DNA of 64,000 nt from Halobacteriales archaeon YIM A00010 (GTDB taxonomy: Archaea; Halobacteriota; Halobacteria; Halobacteriales; Haloarculaceae), in NCBI GenBank assembly GCA_025041175.1, contig JAKCFJ010000001.1, positions 1,426,001 through 1,490,000 of the forward strand, read 5' to 3'. Below are positions 27,235-36,911 of this stretch, piece by piece. The notes beneath the pieces were generated by a model that worked only from the letters and a program-made list of their open reading frames with translations, was not told the origin of the DNA and did no database searches. Position 1 is the stretch's first letter, and each line of letters begins with the position of its first letter. The position numbers and the translations under genes were made by a program.

Positions 27235-28319
27235 TGGCGTTCGATCCGTTGGCGTTCCACGAGCGGGCGGTCCGAACGCCGTCGCACGAAACGCCCGACG
27301 CGATGCGGGAACTGGTGGTAGAAACGCTGCGCGAGCACGGCGTGGAGCCGACGCTCGACGGCGCAGGGAACATCCTGGCGGAAAAGTCCGGGGCGGCTCC
27401 TGGCCCTCATCTCGTGTTGAACACGCATCTCGACACGGTCTCGCCACACGTTCCGTTTCGTCGGGAGGAGACCATCGTGTACGGGCGGGGCGCGTGCGAT
27501 GCGAAGGGACCGCTCGCAGCGTTGGTGGACGCGTTTCTCGCGGTCGATCCCGCCCGGGGGCGACTCACGCTCGCGCTCACGCCGGACGAGGAGACGACAT
27601 CGGCAGGAGCGGCCGCGCTCGATCTCGACGGAGACGGCTACGTCGTGGGCGAACCGACCGGCCTCGACGTGTGTACCGCGGCGAAAGGCCGGTTCGAGGG
27701 GACGATCACGATCCACGGAACCAACGCCCACGCCGCATCGCCCGAGGCGGGCGTGAACGCGGTCGCCGCCGCCGGAGCGGTGCTTTCGGCGCTCGAGACG
27801 TTCGAGACCGAACGGGGACCCGGCACCCATTCCGTGCTCGGCGCGCCGACGCTCACCCCGACCGTCATCCGTGGCGGGGATGCCGTGAACCAGATCCCCG
27901 ATGAGTGTGCCATCACCGTCGACCGGCGGAGCGTCCCCCCCGAAACGGCGGCGGGGTTCGAGCAAGCGCTGAACGCGCACCTCACAGAACGGACGAACGT
28001 CGACTGTGAGTTCGCGCTCACCGACCGTGCCACGCCGTTTTTGGAGGCGTTCGCCACGCCCGAGAAAACCGACCTCGTGGCGGCGTTGGTGGGGGCCGGT
28101 GGCGACAACGTGGGGCCGTTCGCGGCGGCGACGGAGGCCTCCTACTTCGCCCCCGCCCCGACCGTCGTGTTCGGACCGGGCGTGCTCACCGACGAGGAGG
28201 GAGCCGTCGCCCACGCCGACCGGGAGTACGTCCGACGGCCCGCGATCGAACGGGCAAGCGAGATTGTCCGCGGAGCGCTCGAATCGCTGCTCGAATCACC
28301 GGACGGAGCGTCCGGCTGA
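27234..28319 (+). CDS. dapE: Succinyl-diaminopimelate desuccinylase-like M20 peptidase
   Basis: Removes the succinyl group from N-succinyl-LL-diaminopimelate. 361 residues with the M20 metal ligands: LNTHLDTVSPH (His/Asp), GRGACDAKGPLAAL (Asp), TPDEETTSAG (Glu-Glu) and VVGEPTGLD (Glu). Related haloarchaeal proteins are sometimes named LysW-lysine hydrolase, but the adjacent dapD favours the succinyl role. The 3' end overlaps the convergent DUF5518-like gene by 24 bases. The operon lacks lysC, asd and the aminotransferase dapC, which must be elsewhere. Confidence 0.9.
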   Translation: MAFDPLAFHERAVRTPSHETPDAMRELVVETLREHGVEPTLDGAGNILAEKSGAAPGPHLVLNTHLDTVSPHVPFRREETIVYGRGACDAKGPLAALVDAFLAVDPARGRLTLALTPDEETTSAGAAALDLDGDGYVVGEPTGLDVCTAAKGRFEGTITIHGTNAHAASPEAGVNAVAAAGAVLSALETFETERGPGTHSVLGAPTLTPTVIRGGDAVNQIPDECAITVDRRSVPPETAAGFEQALNAHLTERTNVDCEFALTDRATPFLEAFATPEKTDLVAALVGAGGDNVGPFAAATEASYFAPAPTVVFGPGVLTDEEGAVAHADREYVRRPAIERASEIVRGALESLLESPDGASG

Positions 28320-28661
28320 TCCCGACTGCGCCAGCTCCGATCTGACGTACACGCCGAGATACCCTCCGACCGCACCGAGCGCCCCGTTGATGACCAGAGT
28401 AACCACGAAAACCACGAGGAAGGCGAGCAGACCGATCCCGACAACCAGCGCGTCCGGAACGAACACGAGCGCGGTTCCAACGATCGGAAGGAACAGCACG
28501 ATCGGCAACGAGGCGATGATACCCGAAAGCGCACCCACTGCAAGCCCATCCGTTTCCTCTAGGTAGCCGGCGACACCCCCGCCGAGAACCGGACCGAGCG
28601 GACCGAGCGGGAACGATGCCGCCATAGTGACGACCGCCCCGATGAGAGCGTTGACGATCAT
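28296..28661 (-). CDS. DUF5518-like membrane protein
   Basis: 121 residues from ATG at 28661 with a TATA-like tttatgtatt at about -30, so probably leaderless. Four hydrophobic segments (VNALIGAVVTMAASFPL, GALSGIIASLPIVLFLPI, VVGIGLLAFLVVFVVTL, GALGAVGGYLG) with glycine-rich turns (LGPVLGGGVAGYLEE) resemble the haloarchaeal DUF5518 family. Function unknown. Its stop lies inside the dapE coding end. Confidence 0.75.
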   Translation of the reverse strand: MIVNALIGAVVTMAASFPLGPLGPVLGGGVAGYLEETDGLAVGALSGIIASLPIVLFLPIVGTALVFVPDALVVGIGLLAFLVVFVVTLVINGALGAVGGYLGVYVRSELAQSGSAGRSVR

Positions 28662-28721
28662 TCCAACACGATTAGATACGAATACATAAATATCTAGCGG
28701 GCGTGATACGCCGCTCACCGA

Positions 28722-30089
28722 TCAATCGTCTTCGATCCGAGCGAGATCGCTCGCCAGTCCGGTGTACGCCGCGGGAGTGAGCGCGTGGAGTTCCTCGCGC
28801 ACGTCCTCGCTCACGTTTAGTTCGTCGAACAGTTCGCGGAAATCCTCGATCGTGACGCGCCGGCCACGTGTAAGATTCTTGACAATCTCGTACGCGTCCT
28901 CGTGTCCTTCCCGGCGGAGGATCGTCTGGACCGCTTCACCGATGATCTCCGGCGTCGATTCCAGTTCCTCGCGCATGACCTGCTCGTTGGGGACGATCTT
29001 TTCGAGCCCCGCATCGAGTTTCACGTAGCCGATGTGACAGTGGGCGAGCGCGGTTCCAATGTTCCGTTTGACGGTCGAGTCAGACAGGTCGCGCTGGAGC
29101 CGGGAGGTGGTGACGTAGCCCGAAAGAAAGGAGAGGTCGGCGTTGGCTTTCGAAAGGTTGCCCTCGCTGTTCTCGAAGTCTATCGGGTTCACCTTGTGAG
29201 GCATCGTCGAGGAGCCGGTTTCGCCCGCCGTCGCTTTCTGCCCGAGGTAGCGGTCGCTGACGTACAGCCAAATGTCCCGATCCAGATCGAGCAGAACGTC
29301 ATTGGCCCGCTGGAGGGCGTCGAACAGCGCCGCGAGGTCGTCACACGGGTTGACCTGCGTCGCAAGCGGCGTGTGTGCGAATCCGAGCGATTCGACGAAC
29401 GACCGGGAGAACGCCTGCCAGTCCACGTCGGGGTAGGCCACGTGGTGGGCGGCGTACGTGCCGCTCGCGCCCGCCAGCTTTCCCGACAGCTCCACGGATT
29501 CGATCGCACCGATGGCTCGGCCGAGCCGCGCGGCGTACACCGCCATCTCCTTGCCGAACGTCGTCGGTGTCGCGGGCTGTCCGTGGGTCCGCGCCAGCAT
29601 CGGAAGATCGCGGTGCTCGTGCGCCAACTCGACCAGGGCGTCCCGAACCGCGGTGAGATCCGGACGGAGCACCTCCGCCAGCGCACCCGCCACGAGCAGC
29701 CGGTGGGCGAGGTTGTTCACGTCCTCGCTGGTGAGACCGAAATGAATCCACGGCCCGTACTCGGGGACCGATTCCCGAATGAAATACTCGACCGCCTTCA
29801 CGTCGTGGTTCGTCGCGGCGTACTCGCCGTACCCGTCGGTCTCGATCCGCTTGATCAGCGCCGCGCTGTCGGTGTCGAACGACTCGTACAACTCCCGCAG
29901 CGCCGCGCGATCCTCGGCGTCGATCGAAAGCGGCGTGGTCTCGAGATCGGCGAGCGCGATGAGATACTCGACCTCCACGCGAACCCGCGCCCGCATGAGT
30001 CCCGCCTCGCTCGCGTACGGCGACAGTTCCGACGTGGTCGAGGCATACCGGCCATCGAGCGGCGAAACGGCTGTCAGAGCGCTCTCCAT
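28722..30089 (-). CDS. purB: Adenylosuccinate lyase
   Basis: Two steps of purine synthesis: fumarate release from SAICAR and from adenylosuccinate. 455 residues from ATG at 30089 (MESALTAVSPLDGRY). The fumarase/aspartase signature GSSTMPHKVNPIDFEN near residue 285 and catalytic segments THGQPATPTTFGKEM and HFGLTSEDVNN are intact. A 6-bp inverted repeat (tctgtg/cacaga, 30095-30112) lies between a T-rich TATA-like element and the ATG. It is divergent from the purN-purH fusion, so two purine genes share one control region. Confidence 0.95.
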   Translation of the reverse strand: MESALTAVSPLDGRYASTTSELSPYASEAGLMRARVRVEVEYLIALADLETTPLSIDAEDRAALRELYESFDTDSAALIKRIETDGYGEYAATNHDVKAVEYFIRESVPEYGPWIHFGLTSEDVNNLAHRLLVAGALAEVLRPDLTAVRDALVELAHEHRDLPMLARTHGQPATPTTFGKEMAVYAARLGRAIGAIESVELSGKLAGASGTYAAHHVAYPDVDWQAFSRSFVESLGFAHTPLATQVNPCDDLAALFDALQRANDVLLDLDRDIWLYVSDRYLGQKATAGETGSSTMPHKVNPIDFENSEGNLSKANADLSFLSGYVTTSRLQRDLSDSTVKRNIGTALAHCHIGYVKLDAGLEKIVPNEQVMREELESTPEIIGEAVQTILRREGHEDAYEIVKNLTRGRRVTIEDFRELFDELNVSEDVREELHALTPAAYTGLASDLARIEDD

Positions 30090-30247
30090 ACCGGTTCTGT
30101 GTGGAGCCACAGAAAAAGAGTGTCGAACCCGCGCGCCAACCAACGCGATCGAATGCACGAACGTGTATATGTTTGGTCCCTATTGGTGTCGATAATACAC
30201 GACCCTGCTGGTGGATCGATATTCCTTTGCCGTCACGGCTCCGCGTG

Positions 30248-31831
30248 ATGGATATGGTACGCATCGCCGGCATGGCCAGCAATCGCGGACGGAACTTACT
30301 GAACATCGCCGATCGAGCACCCGGTGGCGCCGAATTTTCGGTGATCCTCACGAACGCCGACGGTGCGCCGGTGCTCGAGAGTGCTAGGAAGCGCGAGATT
30401 CCGACCGAAGTAGTCGAACGGGGCGAGGACGAGTCCCGCGAGTCTCACGATCGGCGGATTCTCGACCGACTCGGGGCGTACGACGTGGATTTCGTCTGTC
30501 TGGATGGCTATATGCGCGTGTTGACGGGGGAGTTTCTGGATGGAGTCCCGTTAACGCTGAACGTTCACCCGTCGTTGCTGCCGTCGTTCAAAGGGATGGG
30601 CGCGTGGGGCGACGCGATCGATGCGGGCGTTCGGATGACCGGCTGCACCGTTCACGTGGTCACCGAGGAGGTCGACAGCGGTCCCATCGTCGCCCAGGAG
30701 CCGGTTCCGGTGTACGAGGACGACACGATCGCGGAACTGAAAGACCGCGTGCTGTACGAGGGCGAGTTCGTCGCCTACCCGCGGGCTGTCAGGGCAGTCG
30801 CGGAGGATCGGCTCACGGTCGAGGGCGACACTGTCCGCATCGATGGGGACAAACGGCAGCCGTTCCCGAGCCGGCGGCTCGATACCGGAGACCGCGTGGC
30901 CTCGCTCCGGTACGGCGAGAACCCACACCAGGACGCCGCGCTGTACGCCGATCCCACCTGCTCGGAGGCGAGCGTGATTCACGCCGAGCAGTTGAACGCG
31001 GGCGCAAAGGCGCTGTCGTACAACAACTACAACGACGCCGACGGCGCGTTGAATCTCGTCAAGGAGTTCGACGAGCCGGCGGCTGCGGTGATCAAACACA
31101 CCAACCCGGCGGGCTGTGCGACGGCAGACACGCTGGCTGTGGCGTACGCCGACGCGCTCGCCACAGACTCAATGAGCGCGTTCGGGGGTATCGTCGCGCT
31201 GAACCGGGCGTGTGACGTGCCGACCGCGGAGCGGATCGTCGACTCGTTCAAGGAGGTCGTCGTTGCGCCCGGCTACACCGAGGACGCGCTCAGTGTGCTC
31301 CGCTCGAAGGAGAACCTCCGGGTGCTCGACGTGGGCGATGCGTACGACCGAACGGAGACGCTCACCGAGAAGCCCATCGTGGGCGGGCGGCTCGTCCAGG
31401 AGCGCGACCGACAGCAGCTCACCAACGAGGATCTCGACGTCGTCACCGAGCGAACGCCAACCGAGGAACAGATCGAGTCGATGCTGTTTGCGTGGTCGGT
31501 CATCAAACACGTCAAATCCAACGCCATCGTGTTCGCGGACGACACGGAGACCGTCGGCATCGGTATGGGACAGGTGTCGCGCGTCGATGCGGTCCGGCTC
31601 GCCGGGATGAAGGCTGACGAACACGCCGAAGACAAGACAGCCGACGGCGCGGTGATGGCCTCCGACGCGTTCTTCCCGTTCCCCGATGGGATCGAAGCCG
31701 CGGCCGAACGCGGCATCGAAGCCGTCATCCAACCCGGCGGCTCCGTCAACGACGACGACGTGATCGAGGCGGCCGACGAACTGGACGTGACGATGGCGTT
31801 CACCGGTCAGCGGTGTTTCAGACACGATTGA
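30248..31831 (+). CDS. purNH: Fused GAR transformylase (PurN) - AICAR transformylase (PurH C-domain)
   Basis: Two formyl transfers of purine synthesis in one chain of 527 residues. Residues about 1-190 are PurN-like: GMASNRGRNLLNI, VDFVCLDGYMRVL, LNVHPSLLPSFKGMG (catalytic Asn/His). From about 200 the AICAR transformylase domain of PurH follows: LRYGENPHQDAALY, LSYNNYNDADGAL, KHTNPAGCATAD, and a final FTGQRCFRHD. The IMP cyclohydrolase half of bacterial PurH is absent, as expected in archaea that use PurO. ATG at 30248 or 30254. Confidence 0.93.
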   Translation: MDMVRIAGMASNRGRNLLNIADRAPGGAEFSVILTNADGAPVLESARKREIPTEVVERGEDESRESHDRRILDRLGAYDVDFVCLDGYMRVLTGEFLDGVPLTLNVHPSLLPSFKGMGAWGDAIDAGVRMTGCTVHVVTEEVDSGPIVAQEPVPVYEDDTIAELKDRVLYEGEFVAYPRAVRAVAEDRLTVEGDTVRIDGDKRQPFPSRRLDTGDRVASLRYGENPHQDAALYADPTCSEASVIHAEQLNAGAKALSYNNYNDADGALNLVKEFDEPAAAVIKHTNPAGCATADTLAVAYADALATDSMSAFGGIVALNRACDVPTAERIVDSFKEVVVAPGYTEDALSVLRSKENLRVLDVGDAYDRTETLTEKPIVGGRLVQERDRQQLTNEDLDVVTERTPTEEQIESMLFAWSVIKHVKSNAIVFADDTETVGIGMGQVSRVDAVRLAGMKADEHAEDKTADGAVMASDAFFPFPDGIEAAAERGIEAVIQPGGSVNDDDVIEAADELDVTMAFTGQRCFRHD

Positions 31832-31968
31832 CGAGAGAATAATCCGCTACGTATTCGGGAGGAATATAACTTTGATTATCACTTGTCAATATCCAATATT
31901 AATACATGCGATATGAAAATATATCTAAATTAGATTTAAGATAGTGAATTTGTAATATTTTTACACCT

Positions 31969-32841
31969 GTGTTGGGAAATAGTAAGAAGCGTGGCAATGA
32001 AGGCGAATCAGGAGGCTCGACAGTGGGACCAGTAACTCGGCGCCGGCTCCTGAAATCCGGTGTCACGGCGGTGGTCGGGGTGACCGGTGTGACGGCGATG
32101 AGCGGGTCAGCGGCGGCGGGTGATGGGGACTGTCCGTATTCGTATCCGAGTGCCCCATCGTGGCTCGGTGAGGTGCAGCCGGAGGCGGGGAACTTCCACG
32201 AGTGGCCGTGGGACGCCGAGAACCTCACCGTCTTCATCCACGGGTTCACGAACCAAAACGGCGGTCGTAGCTACGCCTACGAGATTCACCAGTACCTCTC
32301 GGACACCGGCTACGGCGGTTCCGTCACGACGTGCAATTGGGACGCTGGCGATTCGTGGGACGAGTGGTACTCGGCGAAAAACCACTCGATCGAGGCCGGA
32401 GAGGACCTCGCTGGGTTGCTGGATGCCTACGGTTTGACGGCAGACCACGGCGTCACTGTGAACTTCGTTGCTCACTCGCTCGGCGGGAAGCTGGCGCTCG
32501 AGTGTGTCCGGGATCTCCACGGAACGTATGGCCGCTCCATCAACTCGGTCAACCTGTTCGGCGGTGCCGTGTGGGACGAACAGCCCGGCGAACGATTTTA
32601 CGACGGCATCCTGTACGGCACCAACGAGACGCACAACTACTACAGCGAAAACGACGACACCCTCGGCGACATCTATCAGGCCGCCGAGTTCGGTCGACAC
32701 GCGTGTGGATACACCGGCGGGGCAGGCGGTGAACCAGGGAACTGGTACGACCACGACTTGACATCGCAGATCGGCCACCACTGCCAGTACATGGATTACG
32801 ACGACGGCTGTGTCGGGTACGTTACCGACGATCTCAACTAG
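31969..32841 (+). CDS. Tat-exported alpha/beta hydrolase, lipase-like
   Basis: 290 residues. A twin-arginine signal (VTRRRLLKSGVTAV, cleavage after SGSAAA) indicates folded export. The mature part has the lipase layout: VFIHGFTNQNGG (oxyanion region) and the nucleophile elbow FVAHSLGGKLAL with Ser in HSLGG. Later acidic and His residues (YDHDLTSQIGHH) may supply the rest of the triad. The start is GTG at 31969 after about 120 very AT-rich bases, with gatttaagatag at about -30 as the likely TATA. Natural substrate unknown, an ester or lipid by family. Confidence 0.82.
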   Translation: MLGNSKKRGNEGESGGSTVGPVTRRRLLKSGVTAVVGVTGVTAMSGSAAAGDGDCPYSYPSAPSWLGEVQPEAGNFHEWPWDAENLTVFIHGFTNQNGGRSYAYEIHQYLSDTGYGGSVTTCNWDAGDSWDEWYSAKNHSIEAGEDLAGLLDAYGLTADHGVTVNFVAHSLGGKLALECVRDLHGTYGRSINSVNLFGGAVWDEQPGERFYDGILYGTNETHNYYSENDDTLGDIYQAAEFGRHACGYTGGAGGEPGNWYDHDLTSQIGHHCQYMDYDDGCVGYVTDDLN

Positions 32842-33019
32842 AGAAGATCTTGATCTCTCGACAACAGCGCTCTCACCCCTAACGCGAGATCACAGAAGCA
32901 GATTTCCTATGGGGTCACGTGGTCGCTCCGGGTTCCGGAGCGCCGCTATAATATATACAATACTACAAAAATTGATTCGCGGGAACGTATAATTGTACTG
33001 GCGCCCAATCGAATATTAC

Positions 33020-33988
33020 ATGTTGCTCGCAGGCACCGCAGACGGCGTGTACAGGATTTCGAGCACGAATGCGGCGGAGTCGCTCGACTTCGAGCAGGCG
33101 TTGGAGACGGACCGTTGTATGCGCGTCCGGACGTTCGATCCGGTTGCCGGCGCGTTTGCGGCCACCCAGTCCGGGCTGTACCACTCGCTCGACGGCGTGG
33201 AGTGGGTGGATCTAGGCGTTCCGAGAGACGAGGTGTACTCCGTCGCTGTGAGTCCATCGGGAGATCGTCTGTACGCCGGGACCCATCCCGCGCACGTGTA
33301 CGTTTCCACGTCGTTCGCTCCGGAGTCGGGCGATCGGGAGTGTGAGTGGGGGGAACTCACGGGGTTCCAGGAGCTGCCGTCTCGGAGCGAGTGGCACACG
33401 CCGCGCCACCGCAACGAGGCCCACGTCCGGAGTTTGGGAACCCACCCCGACGAGCCAGAGCGCCTCATCGCCGGCGTCGAGGTTGGCGGCGTCCACGTCA
33501 GCGAGGATCGGGGCGAGACGTGGACCGAACGCCGCATCGAGTTCGACGCGCGCCACAGCAACGACGTGCACCACGTGCTCCTCCAGGGAAGCGATCGATA
33601 CGTCGCTTCGACCGGGAGCGGGCTGTATCGCACGACGGACGCGGGCCGCTCGTGGACGCGCATCGACGAGGACGTGGATCACAGTTACTTCCGGGAGGCC
33701 TTTGGGGCCGATGGTCGGCTGTACGCCGCAGCGGCCCGTGACCCACCGGGAACGTGGGGCGGCGAACTCGGCCCGGACGCGGCGCTGTTCGAGTCGACCG
33801 ATGGCGGCGACACGTTCGAGACCGTCTCCTACCCGGGCGAGCCGAACGAGTTCGTGCTGGCGTGGACCCCCCACGATGCGTCCGTGGTTGCCGGGACAGA
33901 TGGCGGGTACGTGCTCCGACGGACCGACGGCGAGTGGACCGAGGTGGGCCAGCTTCCCAGTTCGATCCGCTCACTGACGGCGGTGTAG
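33020..33988 (+). CDS. BNR/WD40-like beta-propeller protein
   Basis: 322 residues from ATG at 33020, with TATA-like gtataatt at -30. Repeated blades with Asp-box-like turns are visible: LLAGTADGVYRI, AATQSGLYHSLDGVEW, VGGVHVSEDRGETWTER, TGSGLYRTTDAGRSWTR, ALFESTDGGDTFETV, AGTDGGYVLRRTDGEW. This predicts a six- or seven-bladed propeller without signal peptide. S-x-D-x-G-x-T-W motifs are known from sialidases and sortilin-like proteins, but no catalytic residues are apparent. It is probably a binding scaffold. Common in haloarchaea, function unknown. Confidence 0.8.
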   Translation: MLLAGTADGVYRISSTNAAESLDFEQALETDRCMRVRTFDPVAGAFAATQSGLYHSLDGVEWVDLGVPRDEVYSVAVSPSGDRLYAGTHPAHVYVSTSFAPESGDRECEWGELTGFQELPSRSEWHTPRHRNEAHVRSLGTHPDEPERLIAGVEVGGVHVSEDRGETWTERRIEFDARHSNDVHHVLLQGSDRYVASTGSGLYRTTDAGRSWTRIDEDVDHSYFREAFGADGRLYAAAARDPPGTWGGELGPDAALFESTDGGDTFETVSYPGEPNEFVLAWTPHDASVVAGTDGGYVLRRTDGEWTEVGQLPSSIRSLTAV

Positions 33989-34090
33989 CGCACTGGGCGA
34001 CGTGATGTACCGGCTTTCTGGGTGCTGAACACACCCTCCGACGCCCGGAAAACAGGAACGTTCTTTTCTGCCCCGCTCGTCTCCGATCGT

Positions 34091-34726
34091 GTGACGACGT
34101 GGATCGAATCGAGCGGCGGCCGCGAACGCGGACCGGCCGGTCTCGTGCGGGCGTGGATCGGGGTGCTCGTGACGCCCCATCGGTTTTTCCGCTCGGCCAT
34201 CTCGACCGGCGATCAGGCACCGGGGCTCACGTTCGCCATCGCTGTGGTCCTGCTTCATGCCACGCCACGGCTCTTCATTGCTCCCCCGACCGCGCAACCG
34301 CTTTCGATGCGGGTGCTCACGCTCCTTCTGGTGGTGGTGTTTCTCACACCCCTCGTGTTACACCTCTGTGCCGCGCTCGAAACCGTACTCCTCATCCCGT
34401 TGGTCGACGACCGCGCAGGGGTGAGCCAAACGGTGCAGGTGCTCGGATACGCCGCCGCACCGTGTGCCCTTTCGGGCGTTCCACTGACCGCGCTGTGCGT
34501 GGTGGGGCTGTGTGGAGCATCTTCCGATCTGATCGCCGCGCTGTGGCTGGGAACCGCCGTCTACGGCGCGGTGCTGTTGGTGGTCGGAACGGCCCGAATC
34601 CACGACACGTCGATCCCGCGAGCCGTGGTCGTGACCGCCGTTCCGTCGTGGATCGTGTTCGGCTACGGATTCCGTGGGATACACGCGCTCGAACAGTTGG
34701 GTATCAGCGGTGGACTGCTCGGGTAG
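34091..34726 (+). CDS. Yip1-domain-like membrane protein
   Basis: 211 residues from GTG at 34091 (MTTWIESSGGRERGPAGL), chosen by the family-like opening that leads to VLVTPHRFF and GDQAPGLTFA. Five hydrophobic segments follow (LTLLLVVVFLTPLVLHLC, QVLGYAAAPCALSGVPL, LWLGTAVYGAVLLVVG). This matches the haloarchaeal Yip1-like proteins of unknown function, probably in membrane organisation. Monocistronic. Confidence 0.75.
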   Translation: MTTWIESSGGRERGPAGLVRAWIGVLVTPHRFFRSAISTGDQAPGLTFAIAVVLLHATPRLFIAPPTAQPLSMRVLTLLLVVVFLTPLVLHLCAALETVLLIPLVDDRAGVSQTVQVLGYAAAPCALSGVPLTALCVVGLCGASSDLIAALWLGTAVYGAVLLVVGTARIHDTSIPRAVVVTAVPSWIVFGYGFRGIHALEQLGISGGLLG

Positions 34727-34832
34727 CGTGGAGAGATACGATCCGTGTGTGGTCACGCGTCGTGGTGACGTCCGGCGGTGTTGGATGGAGTGATTCCGAC
34801 AACCGTTTCAATCCGGGCCGGTTCGTATTCAT

Positions 34833-36911
34833 ATGAGCGAGCAGATCGTCACCGGTGACTCCTTGGAGGGTCAGATCGGCAATCTCCACAAGGAGGATGT
34901 CGTTCTCGATTTCGCCGGGACGCGACCCGACCAACTCATCGTTGACTGTTACTATCGCGGCACTGTCGATGGCTATGCCGATTTCGGCATCTTCGTGAAT
35001 CTTGGAGAGCACGTTACAGGTCTGTTGCATCGGAGTGAACTCCCCCGGCGGCTCGAAAGCCTCGGCTGGGAGGAAGGCGACACCGCGTACGTACAGGTAA
35101 CGAACGTTCGTGACAACGGGAACGTGGATCTTGGATGGTCGCTTCGGAACTCCGGACGGGAGTTCCGGGGGGCGTACGTCCACGACCCCGAGGACACGCT
35201 CGACCAGGAGGAGATCGATAGCCGACTACAGCAGTCAGACGCCGGCAGCAACGGTTCCGGTCCGGAGCAGGTGTCCGGCGCGCAGACCCGATCGGATCCC
35301 GATAGCGAACCGTCGGAGACAGGAGCGTCCGAGCACGACTTCGAGCGGGGTCGTTCCGAGCAGGAGGCAGCGTCGGAGAATGGGGCTGTGCCGACCGATC
35401 TCAACCGCAGTGAGATCGAACAGTTGCGCGAGCAGATCGGCGACGTCGTCCGCCTCGAAGGACTCGTTGCGGACGTGCGCCAGACCAGCGGTCCGACCGT
35501 GTTTTCGATCCAGGACGAAACGGAAACGGTCGACTGCGCGGCGTTCGTCGGTGCCGGTGCCCGCGCGTATCCGGACGTCGACACCGGCGATTACGTCCGC
35601 ATCGTCGGTGAAGTGCGCGAACGCCGTGGCGAGCTACAGGTCGAAACCGAGCAGCTGGAAGTATTAACGGACGAGGATGCGACAGCGGTCGTCGACCGGA
35701 TGGACGACGCCATTCAGGCCGAGGCCGAAGTCGATCCGCTCGATCCGCTCGTTCCCGACAGCGCCGTCGAATCGGTGCTCGAACCCGTTCGGGAGGGGGC
35801 AACGGCGATCCGGCGGGCCGTTATCGAAGCCCGGCCGATCGTCGTCCGTCACGAGACCAGCGTCGACGGCTATCTCGCTGGCGCGGCGCTCGAACGGGCG
35901 GTGCTCCCGCTCATCGAAGACGAGCACACGGCGGCCGACGCCGTCTATCACCTCTTCGATCGGCGGCCGCTCGAGGGTGCGTACGACATGGACGACGCGA
36001 CGAACGACGTTACGTCCCTGCTCGCGTCCCGCGATCGCCACCAGCAGAAACGTCCGCTGTTCGTCTTCGCCGCAACGGGGAGCACGAGCGATTCCCTCGA
36101 CGGTCTCGAACTGCTCCGGATCTACGACACCGACGTGGTCGTTCTCGACAGTGCGCCCGGCGATTCTGAGGTTCGAGACGCGGTCAGCACCCTCGTGAAT
36201 CCCGAGCTGGTCGGAAGCGAGACGGAAACGAGCACGACCGCGATCGCCACGGCGATCGCCGTCCACATCAACCCCGAGGTTCGCGGGGATCTCTCCCACC
36301 TTCCGGCGGCGAGCTTCTGGAAGGACGTTCCGGAGATCTACACGGAACTCGCGCGCGAGAGCGACTACAGCTCCTCGGAGACGGACAACCTGCGGGAAGC
36401 CGTCGCGCTCGAAGCGTACTACCAGTCCTACGACGGCAAGCGGGAGCTGATTTCCGATCTCCTGTTCGAGGAGTCGGTGTCTGTCGGTCTCGCCGAACAG
36501 GTGAGCGAACAGTTCCGCGAGAAGCTCTCCCGAGAGATCGAAACCGCGGAGGAGAACATCGACCGTCGTTCCCAGGGCGGCGTCGCGTTCGCCGTCCTCG
36601 ACACCGACGCGTTCACCCACCGCTTTGACTTCCCGCCGACGGATCTCCTGCTCGATGAGATTCACCGGCGCAACCAGGACGGCACGTTCGTCACGCTCGG
36701 CGTCGAGTCGGACGAAATCACCGTCCGGAGCACCACGCCGATCGACGTCTCTACCGTCGTGGAACAGCTCCAAACCGACGTTCCCAACGCCGGCGTGACT
36801 CCACGCGACGGCCACAACCGAATCGGGTTCGTTTCCGGGGAGCGAGAACGCGTTCTCGACGCAGTCTACGACGCGATCGCTACGACGCTCCAAAAGACAC
36901 ACGCGAATTAA
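34833..36911 (+). CDS. RecJ/DHH-family-like protein with S1 and OB domains, catalytic residues lost
   Basis: 692 residues. An S1 RNA-binding domain (about 38-105, GYADFGIFVNLGEHVTGLLH), an acidic linker (about 115-190), an OB fold (about 200-285, RLEGLVADVRQTSGPTVFSI) and then a DHH-like domain. The fold is recognisable, for example ASRDRHQQKRPLFVFAATGS and LLRIYDTDVVVLD, but metal-ligand motifs of active RecJ-like enzymes are altered: RHETSVDGYLAG (about 339) for H-x-D-x-DG, FAATGSTSD (about 410) for a DNGST-type Asp, LDSAPGD (about 436) for the DHH itself, and AASFWKD (about 491) for the last Asp. It probably binds nucleic acid without cleaving it. Haloarchaea also carry active paralogues. 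Confidence 0.8.
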   Translation: MSEQIVTGDSLEGQIGNLHKEDVVLDFAGTRPDQLIVDCYYRGTVDGYADFGIFVNLGEHVTGLLHRSELPRRLESLGWEEGDTAYVQVTNVRDNGNVDLGWSLRNSGREFRGAYVHDPEDTLDQEEIDSRLQQSDAGSNGSGPEQVSGAQTRSDPDSEPSETGASEHDFERGRSEQEAASENGAVPTDLNRSEIEQLREQIGDVVRLEGLVADVRQTSGPTVFSIQDETETVDCAAFVGAGARAYPDVDTGDYVRIVGEVRERRGELQVETEQLEVLTDEDATAVVDRMDDAIQAEAEVDPLDPLVPDSAVESVLEPVREGATAIRRAVIEARPIVVRHETSVDGYLAGAALERAVLPLIEDEHTAADAVYHLFDRRPLEGAYDMDDATNDVTSLLASRDRHQQKRPLFVFAATGSTSDSLDGLELLRIYDTDVVVLDSAPGDSEVRDAVSTLVNPELVGSETETSTTAIATAIAVHINPEVRGDLSHLPAASFWKDVPEIYTELARESDYSSSETDNLREAVALEAYYQSYDGKRELISDLLFEESVSVGLAEQVSEQFREKLSREIETAEENIDRRSQGGVAFAVLDTDAFTHRFDFPPTDLLLDEIHRRNQDGTFVTLGVESDEITVRSTTPIDVSTVVEQLQTDVPNAGVTPRDGHNRIGFVSGERERVLDAVYDAIATTLQKTHAN

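Noticed and set aside
30095-30112. 6-bp inverted repeat before purB as a regulatory site
   Set aside because: It is plausible by position, but short and unsupported by a second copy at another purine gene, so it is mentioned only in the purB entry.
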